From: CP2-2F sp034436235
GTDB lineage: Bacteria > Chloroflexota > Anaerolineae > Aggregatilineales > UBA2796
Length of the DNA stretch: 26,495 nt
Assembly: GCA_034436235.1 (NCBI GenBank)
Contig: DAOTWB010000060.1
Location: 1 to 26,495 of the forward strand
Reading direction: 5' to 3'
Part shown: positions 7,573 through 15,027 of the stretch, one piece after another
How the letters are laid out: each line of letters opens with the position of its first letter
Position numbering within the stretch: the stretch's first letter is position 1
The notes under the pieces: model-generated
Seen by the model: the letters and a program-made list of their open reading frames with translations, nothing else
Databases searched by the model: none
Told to the model about the DNA's origin: nothing
Program-made: the position numbers and the translations under genes

Positions 7573-7613
7573 GCGCGAGATCGCCGCTCATCGTTTGCTC
7601 AGGCGGCAATAGC

Positions 7614-7643
7614 TTGCAGCAAAGCAGAGGCAGCTGCTACATT
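7614..7643 (+). promoter_or_regulatory. Candidate promoter of the BMP-family gene
   Basis: TTGCAG (7614-7619, 4/6 to TTGACA) is followed after 18 bp by TACATT (7638-7643, 4/6 to TATAAT), within an AT-rich patch. It lies about 40 bp before the ATG at 7682 and diverges from the rseP promoter. Confidence 0.4.
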
Positions 7644-7681
7644 ATACGACGGACTATCTATCAAAGAAAGGCAGTGAGTCA

Positions 7682-8770
7682 ATGCATCGTTTCGTACGCA
7701 TCTCGCTAGTGATTGCGCTCGTGTGCGCATTCTGGATGATGCAGGGATCGACTCGTGCGCAGTCAACGCTGCGCGTGACGCATGTGGTCAATGGCACGCT
7801 TGGCGACCGCTCGTTCTTCGATTCGGCGCAAGAAGGCTTGGAACGCGCCGCTGCGGATTTCGGCTTCAGCCTGAAAGTGATCGAGCTGGGCGAAGATCAG
7901 GCGCGCTGGGAACCAGGTATTGACGACGCCATGGCGGATACCGACTCTTACGATATCCTCGTCTTGGGCGGCTCGTTAGTGGCGGATTATCTGATGGCGC
8001 GCGCCGATCAGTATCCTGATAAGAAGTTCATCTTTCACGACGAACCAATTGACTTCACTAAGTGCAAGTGCGCGAACGTCTACAACGTGATCTACGCGCA
8101 AAATGAAGGCGCATACCTCGCCGGCGTCTATGCCGCCGCCATGATGAAGGAGAAGGCGCTGCCCAACTTGAGCGGCAAGAACACGATCGGCGTCATCGGC
8201 GGCTTGGATATCCCTGTCATCAACGATTTCATCGTCGGCTACGCACAAGGCGCTAAGTCGGTCATCCCTGAGATGACCGTGCTGACGCAATACATCGGCG
8301 GCGAGCGTCCGTTCTTCGATGTGGCGAAAGGCTTGGAGATCGCGCTCGCCATGTACGATCAAGGCGCGGATTTCACATTCAGCGTGGCAGGCGGCTCTGG
8401 TCTGGGCATGATCCAAGCGGCGCAGCAGCGCGGCAAGTATTTCATCGGCGTGGACTCGGATCAATGGCTGCTGACCAAAGATCGCGATCCTGAAGCGGCT
8501 GCCGTGATCCTGACCTCGATGATCAAAAACGTAGGCGGCGCGCTCTATCGCGCCATTGCGCTCGCGCTTGAGGATGAGCTGCCCTTTGGCGAGACTGAGA
8601 TCGTAGGCATCGCCGAAGGCGCGGTCGGCTTGGCGAAGAATGAGTACTACGAGCGCATCACGCCTGAGTCGGTCAAGGCGATCATCGCGCAGGCTGAGGA
8701 AGACGTGATGATGTGCCGCGTGGTGGTCGAGACGACGCTCGCGCCGCGCCCGTGCGAGCCTGCTGAGTAA
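7682..8770 (+). CDS. BMP-family ABC transporter substrate-binding protein (PnrA/Med-like)
   Basis: This 362-residue exported binding protein belongs to the BMP family, whose members carry purine nucleosides or related ligands to ABC importers. A signal peptide spans about residues 1-26, with basic MHRFVR, a hydrophobic core and a likely TRA-QS cleavage site. Its cysteine is not in a convincing lipobox, so it may be secreted rather than lipid-anchored. The mature protein starts on a Rossmann strand and has LGDRSFFDSAQEGL near 40-53, NEGAYLAGVYAA near 142-153, GVIGGLDIPV near 171-180, and the ligand-pocket stretch FIGVDSDQW. A C-terminal tail carries two cysteines (MMCRVV, RPCEPAE). No ATPase or permease genes lie nearby, so it is an orphan here. 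AAAGG lies 10 nt before the ATG. Confidence 0.87.
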   Translation: MHRFVRISLVIALVCAFWMMQGSTRAQSTLRVTHVVNGTLGDRSFFDSAQEGLERAAADFGFSLKVIELGEDQARWEPGIDDAMADTDSYDILVLGGSLVADYLMARADQYPDKKFIFHDEPIDFTKCKCANVYNVIYAQNEGAYLAGVYAAAMMKEKALPNLSGKNTIGVIGGLDIPVINDFIVGYAQGAKSVIPEMTVLTQYIGGERPFFDVAKGLEIALAMYDQGADFTFSVAGGSGLGMIQAAQQRGKYFIGVDSDQWLLTKDRDPEAAAVILTSMIKNVGGALYRAIALALEDELPFGETEIVGIAEGAVGLAKNEYYERITPESVKAIIAQAEEDVMMCRVVVETTLAPRPCEPAE

Positions 8771-8800
8771 CGCACCGTCTCTTTCAGGGCTGCCGTGCGG

Positions 8801-8806
8801 TAAAAT
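8801..8806 (+). promoter_or_regulatory. Candidate -10 element before the DUF5667-type gene
   Basis: TAAAAT (5/6 to consensus) lies 34 nt before the ATG at 8840 in an otherwise GC-rich gap. No good -35 is seen. The same 8-mer GTAAAATG appears at the candidate gpsA promoter. Confidence 0.3.
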
Positions 8807-8839
8807 GGTCAACGGACGTATTGATGCAATAAGAAACCT

Positions 8840-10198
8840 ATGCCGCCACGGCTAACCGATCCTCACGAAATCTTTGAGACATGCCTGCGCGACGTGCGCG
8901 CGGGCAGAGTCTCTGTTGAAGAGTGCGCCCGACGCTATCCTGAGTTCACGGCGCTCGGCGCACTCTTGCGTTCAGCGCTCGCCTTGCACGCGCTCAGCGC
9001 GGAACGCATGGACGCTGCACAGCGCGAGGCGCTAGAACGTCGCCTGCGCGCTGCCTATGCCTTGCACGTGCGCCCTGCGCCGCGTTGGTTGCTGCGCACA
9101 TTGGCAGTCGCGGCTGTTCTCGGCATTTTGATCGGCATCGGCACACTTTTGACGGTCGCGTCGCTCTCCAGCTTGCCCAACGAGCCGCTCTACGGCTTGA
9201 AGCGCGCTGTGGAAAGCCTTGCCGCGTCCCTGAGCGGCGACTCGCCTGAGCTGCGCGCTGCGCACGCCCGTGAGCGCCTGCAGGAACTCGAATTCATGGT
9301 GACCAGAGGCGACGCAGTGCCGCCTGCGCTGCTCGAAGCCGCTGCTGAGAGCCTGCAACGCGCTCTGGATACACTGCCCGAAGGCGCTGAGCGCGACGAC
9401 CTGCGCAAGCGCGGCGCTGATACATTCTTGTTTGTGGCGCGTCTGCGCGCTGAGAGCCGCGAGACGGCGCTGCGGCTCGCGCAAGCCTTCTCGCCGACGC
9501 CTGAGGCGCCGACTCAAGAAGCTGTTGCCGCTCAGCCGAGCGCCACGCCGACTCCGACGTTGACGCGCACGCCAACTTTCACGGCGTCGCCGTCGTCTAC
9601 GGCAACGCTGACCTTGACGCCTAGCGCGACGCGCACGCCGACTGAGACGCCGACTGCCTTGACCGTCATCATACCGTTGCCCACACAAGCGCCGACTGAG
9701 ACGCCGGCGCCCAGCCCGACTGCCATTCCGCCTACGCGCACGCCGACGCCGACTTTGCCGACGGCAGCGCCGCCGCCTGTCTCGCCTGTGCCATTGCCCA
9801 GCTTGACGCCGACAGCGACGCCGCTCATCTTGCCGACTGTGATTGTGCAACCGACCTTGCCGCCTGTCCTGCCGACCGATACGCCGACCTTGACGCCTAT
9901 CCCGCCGACCAGCACGCCAACTTTGACGCCGACCTTGCCGCCTGCCTTGCCGACCGACACGCCCAGCGCACCTGACCTCAGCGAGACGGCGACGCCAACG
10001 CCGACGCCGACCTTGCCGCCCTGCGATCCGAACGCGCCGCCGCCGCCGTTGCGTTTCAATCTTGAAGGCACGCCGCTGCCGACCTTCACGCCAACGCCGT
10101 GCGCTACCTACACACCATCGCCAACGCCGATGCTGGAAATTTCGCCGACTCCTTCGGGCGACCTAGAGAAGCCCGTCGAAACGCCGAGCAGTTCATGA
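8840..10198 (+). CDS. DUF5667-type membrane protein with a long Thr-Pro tail
   Basis: This 452-residue protein is of a type common in Chloroflexota. The N-terminal ~60 residues (CLRDVRAGRVSVEECARRYP, then LGALLRSALALHAL) resemble the cytoplasmic domain of proteins often encoded beside ECF sigma factors. One transmembrane helix lies at about residues 82-111 (LLRTLAVAAVLGILIGIGTL). A DUF5667-like helical domain follows (SLPNEPLYGLKRAVES, then helices to about 215). From ~residue 225 to the end it is a Thr/Pro-rich, low-complexity tail, probably extracellular. No clear Shine-Dalgarno sequence precedes the ATG. No sigma factor gene lies nearby, so an anti-sigma role is not supported. Its stop overlaps the start of the foldase gene, implying translational coupling. 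Confidence 0.78.
   Translation: MPPRLTDPHEIFETCLRDVRAGRVSVEECARRYPEFTALGALLRSALALHALSAERMDAAQREALERRLRAAYALHVRPAPRWLLRTLAVAAVLGILIGIGTLLTVASLSSLPNEPLYGLKRAVESLAASLSGDSPELRAAHARERLQELEFMVTRGDAVPPALLEAAAESLQRALDTLPEGAERDDLRKRGADTFLFVARLRAESRETALRLAQAFSPTPEAPTQEAVAAQPSATPTPTLTRTPTFTASPSSTATLTLTPSATRTPTETPTALTVIIPLPTQAPTETPAPSPTAIPPTRTPTPTLPTAAPPPVSPVPLPSLTPTATPLILPTVIVQPTLPPVLPTDTPTLTPIPPTSTPTLTPTLPPALPTDTPSAPDLSETATPTPTPTLPPCDPNAPPPPLRFNLEGTPLPTFTPTPCATYTPSPTPMLEISPTPSGDLEKPVETPSSS
9541..10190 (+). repeat. Low-complexity Thr-Pro coding repeat
   Basis: Irregular reiterations of ACGCCGAC-type units encode runs such as TPTPTL, TPTETP and PTDTPTLTP. The third positions vary between copies (ccg, cca, cct), which argues for selection on protein composition as well as slippage. 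The stretch gives long open reading on the opposite strand (Val/Gly-rich), which is a shadow. A shorter Thr-Pro run occurs in the next gene near 10338-10385. Confidence 0.85.
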
Positions 10199-11724
10199 CC
10201 ATCAGCCTGAGACATCCGCTATCCGCATGGTTTGCCGCAGCCGTCCTGCTCCTGAGCGGCTGCGGCGCGCCTGTGACGCCCGAAGTCATCCAAGATACGC
10301 GCAGCGAACAGACGCAGACCGCGCTCGCGCGCCCTTCCGCCACGCCGACCGGTCCGACGCGCACGCCAACCGCAACCAGCACGCCCTATGTCCGACCAAC
10401 TGAGCCTGCCGCGCTCGATCTGGAGCAGCCAATTGCGCGCATCGGCGATCAGACCATCACGCTCGGTCAGTTCCGTGCGCGCGTGCGCTACGAGCGCTTT
10501 GCTGCGCTGGATGAAGCGCGCCGCATCGTCGAGATCGTCGGCTTGCAGGCGATCAACTTCACAGCACAAGGCGAAAACCGCGCCGCTGATCGGCTCGCTG
10601 CCATCTTCAACACGCTCGCCAACTCTGATAGCTTCGGCTATCAGGTCTACGACATCATGCTGCGCGAAGCGATCATCCGCGCTGAGTTCAAGGCGCGCAA
10701 CCTGCGCGTGCCACAAGATGAACTTGACGGCTATTGGATTCGTCGCTTCAACCTTCAGGTAGCGCCCGATCCGCGCGCGGCGATGGCGGAAGAATTGCCG
10801 CGCTACCTTGAGCAAGCTGTGCGCTACTCAGGCATGAGCGAGCAAGATGTCCTGGCGACGGCTGAGTCGTTTGTGATGGCGACGCGCCTGCAGCCGATCA
10901 TCGGACGCGAGCGCGCTGCGCAGCCCGCTGCGCTGAGCTTCCGCGTCAAGCGCCTGATCGCCGCGACTGAAGCTGAGGTGCAGCAGGCAAAGGCGGCGCT
11001 TGAAGCAGGCGAGTCGTTTCGCAGCGTAGCCTGCCGCTTTTCAATCGATCCTGCCGTGCGCGGACAAGGCGGCGCGCTCGGCTTTCGCTCGCGCGCGACG
11101 CTGCCGCGCGGACTGCCTGAACCTGCCGCGATCCTAGCGGCTGAGTCGGGCAGCATCACGGCGCCGCAGCAAAGTCCGCTCGGCTGGCACATTTTCAAGG
11201 TCGGCGCGAAGCGACGCGACGCCGACGGCGAGCAATTGGCTGAGCTGGCGATGATCGTGGTGGCGAGTCAGGCGCGGGCTGAGGAAATTGCGGCGCGCGC
11301 GCGCCAAGGCGAAGATTTCGCCGCGCTCGCCTGCCAATTCTCGCTTGATTCGGCGAGCGCAGGCAACGGCGGCGATTACGGCTGGCTCAGCGCTGAGGCG
11401 TTGCCGCGCGAGTGGTCGCGCACGCTGGCGGCGAGCGCCGAAAACGGCTTGTATGGCGTCCTGCGCACAGCGGCAGGCTACGAGCTGCTGCTGGTCGAAG
11501 AACGCCGTTTCAACGTGCCGAGTCCGCAGGAACTTGAGCGAGCGGTCGAGTCAGCGTTCAGCGCTTGGCAAGCGGAGCGGCTCGCCGTTGACCTGACTGC
11601 GCTCAGCGACACATGGCGCACAGCCATACCGCGCGATCCGCTGCCGCGCCAGGTTGCGCCATTTTTGAGCGAAGAAGCCTTCGGCTTGCCGACGCCGCTT
11701 CCGACGCCTGTGCCAACGCCATAG
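10195..11724 (+). CDS. Double-parvulin SurA/PrsA-like foldase lipoprotein
   Basis: This 509-residue exported protein has a lipoprotein signal peptide with lipobox LLSGC (Cys23), so it is anchored outside the membrane. A Thr/Pro linker follows (~residues 45-62), then a SurA-N-like helical domain beginning IARIGDQTITLGQFRARVRY. Two parvulin (rotamase) domains follow at ~249-337 and ~350-440, each with the SxD...GGxxG signature (FSIDPAVRGQGGALGF and FSLDSASAGNGGDYGW). The first lacks the usual N-terminal active-site His but keeps the C-terminal one (GWHIFKV, H332); the second lacks both, so chaperone rather than isomerase activity is likely. It ends in a short Pro-Thr tail. The ATG at 10195 overlaps the upstream stop as ATGA; a start 96 nt further upstream lies inside the previous gene and would disrupt the signal peptide. 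Confidence 0.85.
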   Translation: MTISLRHPLSAWFAAAVLLLSGCGAPVTPEVIQDTRSEQTQTALARPSATPTGPTRTPTATSTPYVRPTEPAALDLEQPIARIGDQTITLGQFRARVRYERFAALDEARRIVEIVGLQAINFTAQGENRAADRLAAIFNTLANSDSFGYQVYDIMLREAIIRAEFKARNLRVPQDELDGYWIRRFNLQVAPDPRAAMAEELPRYLEQAVRYSGMSEQDVLATAESFVMATRLQPIIGRERAAQPAALSFRVKRLIAATEAEVQQAKAALEAGESFRSVACRFSIDPAVRGQGGALGFRSRATLPRGLPEPAAILAAESGSITAPQQSPLGWHIFKVGAKRRDADGEQLAELAMIVVASQARAEEIAARARQGEDFAALACQFSLDSASAGNGGDYGWLSAEALPREWSRTLAASAENGLYGVLRTAAGYELLLVEERRFNVPSPQELERAVESAFSAWQAERLAVDLTALSDTWRTAIPRDPLPRQVAPFLSEEAFGLPTPLPTPVPTP

Positions 11725-11730
11725 AAGTTG

Positions 11731-11756
11731 ATAGGCAGTCTGAACAGACTGCCTAT
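11731..11756. terminator. Perfect 11-bp hairpin between convergent genes
   Basis: ATAGGCAGTCT (11731-11741) and AGACTGCCTAT (11746-11756) are perfect inverse complements around the tetraloop GAAC. The hairpin sits between the convergent stops of the foldase (11724) and the aspartase-type lyase (11766), where a bidirectional terminator is expected. It lacks a T-tract on either side, so it may act with Rho or by transcript stabilisation. Confidence 0.6.
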
Positions 11757-11765
11757 GTTGCGCGC

Positions 11766-13184
11766 TCAGCCTGCCGTCGGCGTATCGGTCAAGCCGCCGT
11801 AGGTCATGGCGCGCGCGTCGAGCGCTTTCTCAGCCGCTTCGCGCGTCATGTAGCCAAGCTCAACCACCACGTCAATGATGCTTTTGTTCTCAGCCATCGC
11901 CTTTTTGACGACCTCAGCGCCTTTTTCGTAGCCGATGATCGGATTGAGCGCTGTGGCGAGAATTGCATTCTTGGCAAGCCAGCCGGTCGCTTTCTCGCGG
12001 TTCGCCGTGATGCCGCGCACAGCTTTCTCTGTGAAGGCGCGCACGGCGCCGATCATCACGTGCATCTCTTCGAATAGGCAATGCGCGATGATCGGCATCA
12101 TCACGTTCAGCTGCAGCTGACCTGCCTGCGCGGCGTAGGTGATGGTGGTATCGTGACCAAGCACGTAGAACATCGCCATGTTCAGCATCTCTGCCAGCAC
12201 AGGATTCACCTTGCCGGGCATGATCGAAGAGCCGGGCTGCACTGGCGGCAGGCGAATCTCGTCCAAGCCTGTGGCAGGACCTGAGCTGAGCAGGCGGATA
12301 TCGTTGGCGATGCGGATCAAATCCTGCGCGGCGGTGCGGATCGCGCCGCTGAAGAAGACGGCGTCTTGCATACTCGCCATGCTCTCGAACAGATCGTCGC
12401 TCGTGTGCAGCTCCATGCCCAAGAACTCGCCCAGACGCTTGACCATGCGCGCATGGTACTCAGGATGCGCGTTGAGACCAGTGCCTGTCGCCGTGCCGCC
12501 GATGCCGAGCCGCTTCAAGCCTTCGGCAGCCACCAAAATCTTCTCGATGTTGCGCTCGATGGTCTTGGCGTAGCCGCCAAATTCCTGTCCCATGCGGATT
12601 GGCACAGCGTCTTGCAAGTGCGTGCGTCCGCTCTTGACGACGTCATCGAACTCGACCGCTTTTTGGCGCAACACATCTTGCAATTCGCGCAGCGTCTGCA
12701 CCAGCTCGTTCAGGCGCCACAGCGCGCCGACTCTGATGGCGGTCGGGATGGTGTCGTTCGTGCTTTGCGCCATGTTAACGTGATCGTTGGAGCGGATCGG
12801 CTTATCTTTGGCAGGCGCGCTGAGCGGATAGCCGAGAATCTCGTTGGCGCGCGCCGCGATCACTTCGTTCGTGTTCATGTTGTGGCTGGTGCCAGCACCT
12901 GCTTGGAACGGATCGACCACGAATTGATCGTGCAGCTTGCCTGCCATGATCTCAGCCGCCGCTTGATCAATGGCTTGGGCAAGGCGCTGATCGAGCAAGC
13001 CGAGCGCGCTGTTCACGTTCGCCGCAGCGCGCTTGATCGCCGCCATAGACCAAATGAAAGCAGGATACGGCTTCAAGCCGCTGACAGGGAAGTTCTGCAC
13101 AGCGCGCTGCGTCTGCACGCCGTAGTAAGCATCGGCAGGCACTTGCAGCTCGCCTAACGAATCTTTTTCGATACGAAAAGCCAT
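11766..13184 (-). CDS. aspA: Aspartate ammonia-lyase (aspartase/fumarase superfamily)
   Basis: This 472-residue enzyme belongs to the aspartase/fumarase superfamily; aspartase converts L-aspartate to fumarate and ammonia in the cytoplasm. Signatures are AGAGTSHNMNTNEVI near residues 95-109, HVNMAQSTND (S141, T142), SGRTHLQDAVPIRMGQEF, and the catalytic loop GSSIMPGKVNP at 318-328 (likely base S319; K325 and N327 bind substrate). Aspartase rather than class II fumarase is favoured by GTSxNMN (fumarase has GTQTNMN), QSTND (fumarase QSSND) and DAVPI (fumarase DATPL). Automated annotation may say fumarase, and only an assay would settle it. AGGAG lies 8 nt before the ATG. Downstream is a perfect hairpin; upstream is the sod gene on the same strand but with its own likely terminator. 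Confidence 0.8.
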   Translation of the reverse strand: MAFRIEKDSLGELQVPADAYYGVQTQRAVQNFPVSGLKPYPAFIWSMAAIKRAAANVNSALGLLDQRLAQAIDQAAAEIMAGKLHDQFVVDPFQAGAGTSHNMNTNEVIAARANEILGYPLSAPAKDKPIRSNDHVNMAQSTNDTIPTAIRVGALWRLNELVQTLRELQDVLRQKAVEFDDVVKSGRTHLQDAVPIRMGQEFGGYAKTIERNIEKILVAAEGLKRLGIGGTATGTGLNAHPEYHARMVKRLGEFLGMELHTSDDLFESMASMQDAVFFSGAIRTAAQDLIRIANDIRLLSSGPATGLDEIRLPPVQPGSSIMPGKVNPVLAEMLNMAMFYVLGHDTTITYAAQAGQLQLNVMMPIIAHCLFEEMHVMIGAVRAFTEKAVRGITANREKATGWLAKNAILATALNPIIGYEKGAEVVKKAMAENKSIIDVVVELGYMTREAAEKALDARAMTYGGLTDTPTAG

Positions 13185-13234
13185 GTGAGATGCTCCTGAT
13201 TTTTAAGTAAGCTCGAAGAGTCAAGTATCGCGCA

Positions 13235-13240
13235 ATTCTA
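13235..13240 (-). promoter_or_regulatory. Candidate -10 element of the aspartase gene
   Basis: TAGAAT on the minus strand (5/6 to TATAAT) lies about 50 nt before the ATG at 13184. The upstream -35 region is weak and overlaps the hairpin that follows sodA. Confidence 0.3.
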
Positions 13241-13251
13241 GCGTGAACAGA

Positions 13252-13268
13252 GCAGGTATTGCACCTGC
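13252..13268 (-). terminator. Small hairpin after sodA
   Basis: GCAGGT (13252-13257) and ACCTGC (13263-13268) pair around a 5-nt loop, about 40 bp beyond the sodA stop and before the aspartase promoter. There is no T-run, so the call is tentative. Confidence 0.35.
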
Positions 13269-13305
13269 CCTGCCATTCAGATCGCTTATCGGATTGGCGA
13301 AGCGC

Positions 13306-13923
13306 TCACTTGGCAGCGGCGTAGAGCGCTGCTACAGCGTTCCAGTCTACAACGTTCCACCAAGCGTCCACATAGTCGGGACGGCGATTTTGATATTTCA
13401 GGTAGTAAGCGTGTTCCCAGACGTCCAGCCCTAAGATCGGCACGACGTTCGGATTGTCCATCACAGGATTGTCTTGGTTAGGCGTGGAGACGATCTTGAG
13501 CGCGCCGCCGTCCACGATCAGCCATGCCCAGCCCGAGCCGAAGCGTCCAACTGCCGCTTTCTTGAACTCTGCCTTGAAGTTCTCAAAGCTGCCGAAGGTC
13601 GCCTCGATAGCGGCTGCCAGCTCGCCGCTTGGCGCGCCGCCGCCATCGGCGGACATCAAGCTCCAGAACATAGTGTGGTTGACGTGACCGCCGCCGTTGT
13701 TGCGCACAGTCTGCCGCACGTCTTCAGGCACGGACGCCAAATTCTTGATGACTTGCTCAGCCGTCATCTCAAAAAATTGCGGATGCTGCTCCAGCGCGGC
13801 GTTCAGGTTGTTCACGTAGGCGGCGTGATGCTTGCCGTGATGAATCTGCATGGTTTGCGCGTCAATGTGCGGCTCCAACGCCTCAGGCGGATACGGCAAA
13901 GGCGGTAGTTCAAATTTTGGCAT
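13306..13923 (-). CDS. sodA: Superoxide dismutase, Mn/Fe family (Mn-type signature)
   Basis: This 205-residue cytoplasmic enzyme dismutates superoxide to hydrogen peroxide and oxygen. All four metal ligands are present: H28 (QIHHGKHH), H83 (GGGHVNHTMFW), D167 and H171 (LDVWEHAYY). The GGGH context and Q150 in TPNQDNP are the pattern of Mn-specific or cambialistic enzymes; Fe-type enzymes carry the active-site Gln in the earlier segment. Length is normal for the family and there is no signal peptide. The ATG at 13923 has AGGAG 8 nt upstream; an in-frame start 42 nt earlier adds a non-conserved leader. The gene is apparently monocistronic, with a small hairpin beyond its stop. No clear promoter could be picked in the 153-bp divergent gap before the EamA gene. 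Confidence 0.93.
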   Translation of the reverse strand: MPKFELPPLPYPPEALEPHIDAQTMQIHHGKHHAAYVNNLNAALEQHPQFFEMTAEQVIKNLASVPEDVRQTVRNNGGGHVNHTMFWSLMSADGGGAPSGELAAAIEATFGSFENFKAEFKKAAVGRFGSGWAWLIVDGGALKIVSTPNQDNPVMDNPNVVPILGLDVWEHAYYLKYQNRRPDYVDAWWNVVDWNAVAALYAAAK

Positions 13924-14076
13924 AGGTGTCACTCCTGTTGTTGGAAAAAGCATAAAGGATCGCAAGCGTGTTGCGCGTTGCTGAGCAAGAGTGGTAGGAT
14001 CACGCCTGCATACTGCACAAGACTCTAATCGAATTGCAGCGATTTTGCCAATTGAGCTGACGAGGCGTATTTCAGC

Positions 14077-15024
14077 GTGAAAACCGTGACATGGCGACCG
14101 TTCGCAGCGCTTGCTATCGGTCTGTTGGCAGCGTCATCTTCCTCAATCCTGATCCGCTACGCGCAAGGCGAGAACGCGCCTTCGCTGCTGATCGCGGCAT
14201 GGCGCGTGACCGTCGCCGTGTTGATCTTGACGCCGTTCGTCTGGTCGCGGCACAGCGCTGAGCTGCGCGCGCTCAAGACGCCACAGCTCGGCTTGGCGAT
14301 CGTCTCAGGCGTCTTTCTCGCCGCGCATTTCGGCACGTGGATCACATCGCTGGAATACACATCTGTGCTGATCAGCGCCACACTCGTCACTACCAATCCG
14401 TTGATCGTCGCGTTCTTGACGCCGCTCTTGCTGCGCGAGAAGCTGAGCCGTCAGACGCTTGGCGCGATCTTCCTCGCCATCATTGGCGGCGTTATCATCA
14501 GCGTCGCTGGCGATGCCGGCAACGCGCCGCGCCAAGACGCGCCGTTGCTCGGCGCTGCGCTCTCATTTCTTGGCGCGGTAGCTGTGGCAGTCTATTACAT
14601 CATCGGACGCAAACTGCGCGCTGATCTGAAGGCACTGCCTTACATCTGGCTCGTCTATGGCAGCGCTGCATTGACCTTGATCGCAGTCACGCTGCTCTCA
14701 AGGCAAGGCAACGCCATGCCGACTCTCTCAGCAGAGGCGTTTTTCTGGATGACGCTCGTGGCAATTTTCCCGCAGTTGATCGGACATTCGTCCTTCAATT
14801 ACGCGCTCGGCTATCTCTCAGCGGCATTCGTGAGCTTGGTCGTGTTAGGCGAGCCGATTCTCAGCACTGTCTTCGCCGTCTTCCTGCTCAACGAGCTGCC
14901 GCAGCCTTTGCAGTTGGTCGGCAGCGCCGTGATTTTGATAGCGCTCTTCCTAGCCAGTCGCGCCGAAGTGCGCGCTATGCGTCCTAAACAGGCAGAGCCT
15001 GAACAAGTTTTGGTGGTGGATTGA
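14077..15024 (+). CDS. EamA/DMT-superfamily transporter
   Basis: This 315-residue membrane protein has two EamA halves and about ten predicted transmembrane helices, as in drug/metabolite exporters and amino-acid or nucleotide permeases. The first half holds SSILIRYAQGENAPSLLIAA and TPLLLREKLS; the second ends with the conserved VLGEPILSTVFAVFLLNELP. The start is GTG at 14077, followed by a basic N-terminus and the first helix; GAGG lies 12 nt upstream, so start strength is modest. The substrate cannot be told from sequence. The GNAT gene starts 3 bp after its stop and the ATPase gene follows, forming a three-gene operon. Confidence 0.86.
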   Translation: MKTVTWRPFAALAIGLLAASSSSILIRYAQGENAPSLLIAAWRVTVAVLILTPFVWSRHSAELRALKTPQLGLAIVSGVFLAAHFGTWITSLEYTSVLISATLVTTNPLIVAFLTPLLLREKLSRQTLGAIFLAIIGGVIISVAGDAGNAPRQDAPLLGAALSFLGAVAVAVYYIIGRKLRADLKALPYIWLVYGSAALTLIAVTLLSRQGNAMPTLSAEAFFWMTLVAIFPQLIGHSSFNYALGYLSAAFVSLVVLGEPILSTVFAVFLLNELPQPLQLVGSAVILIALFLASRAEVRAMRPKQAEPEQVLVVD

Positions 15025-15027
15025 GCT

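Noticed and set aside
8771..8799. CGCAC...GTGCG as a terminator after the BMP gene
   Set aside because: Only 5 bp of stem with a 19-nt loop and no T-run.
9032..10089. Minus-strand frames rich in Arg/Gly or Val/Gly opposite the DUF5667-type gene
   Set aside because: Produced by the Thr-Pro repeat read backwards.
9541..10190. Thr-Pro repeat as a CRISPR-like array
   Set aside because: Units are short, irregular, in frame and without unique spacers.
12366..13157. A 263-codon plus-strand frame opposite the aspartase gene
   Set aside because: No family signature; the minus-strand gene has complete catalytic motifs and a ribosome site.
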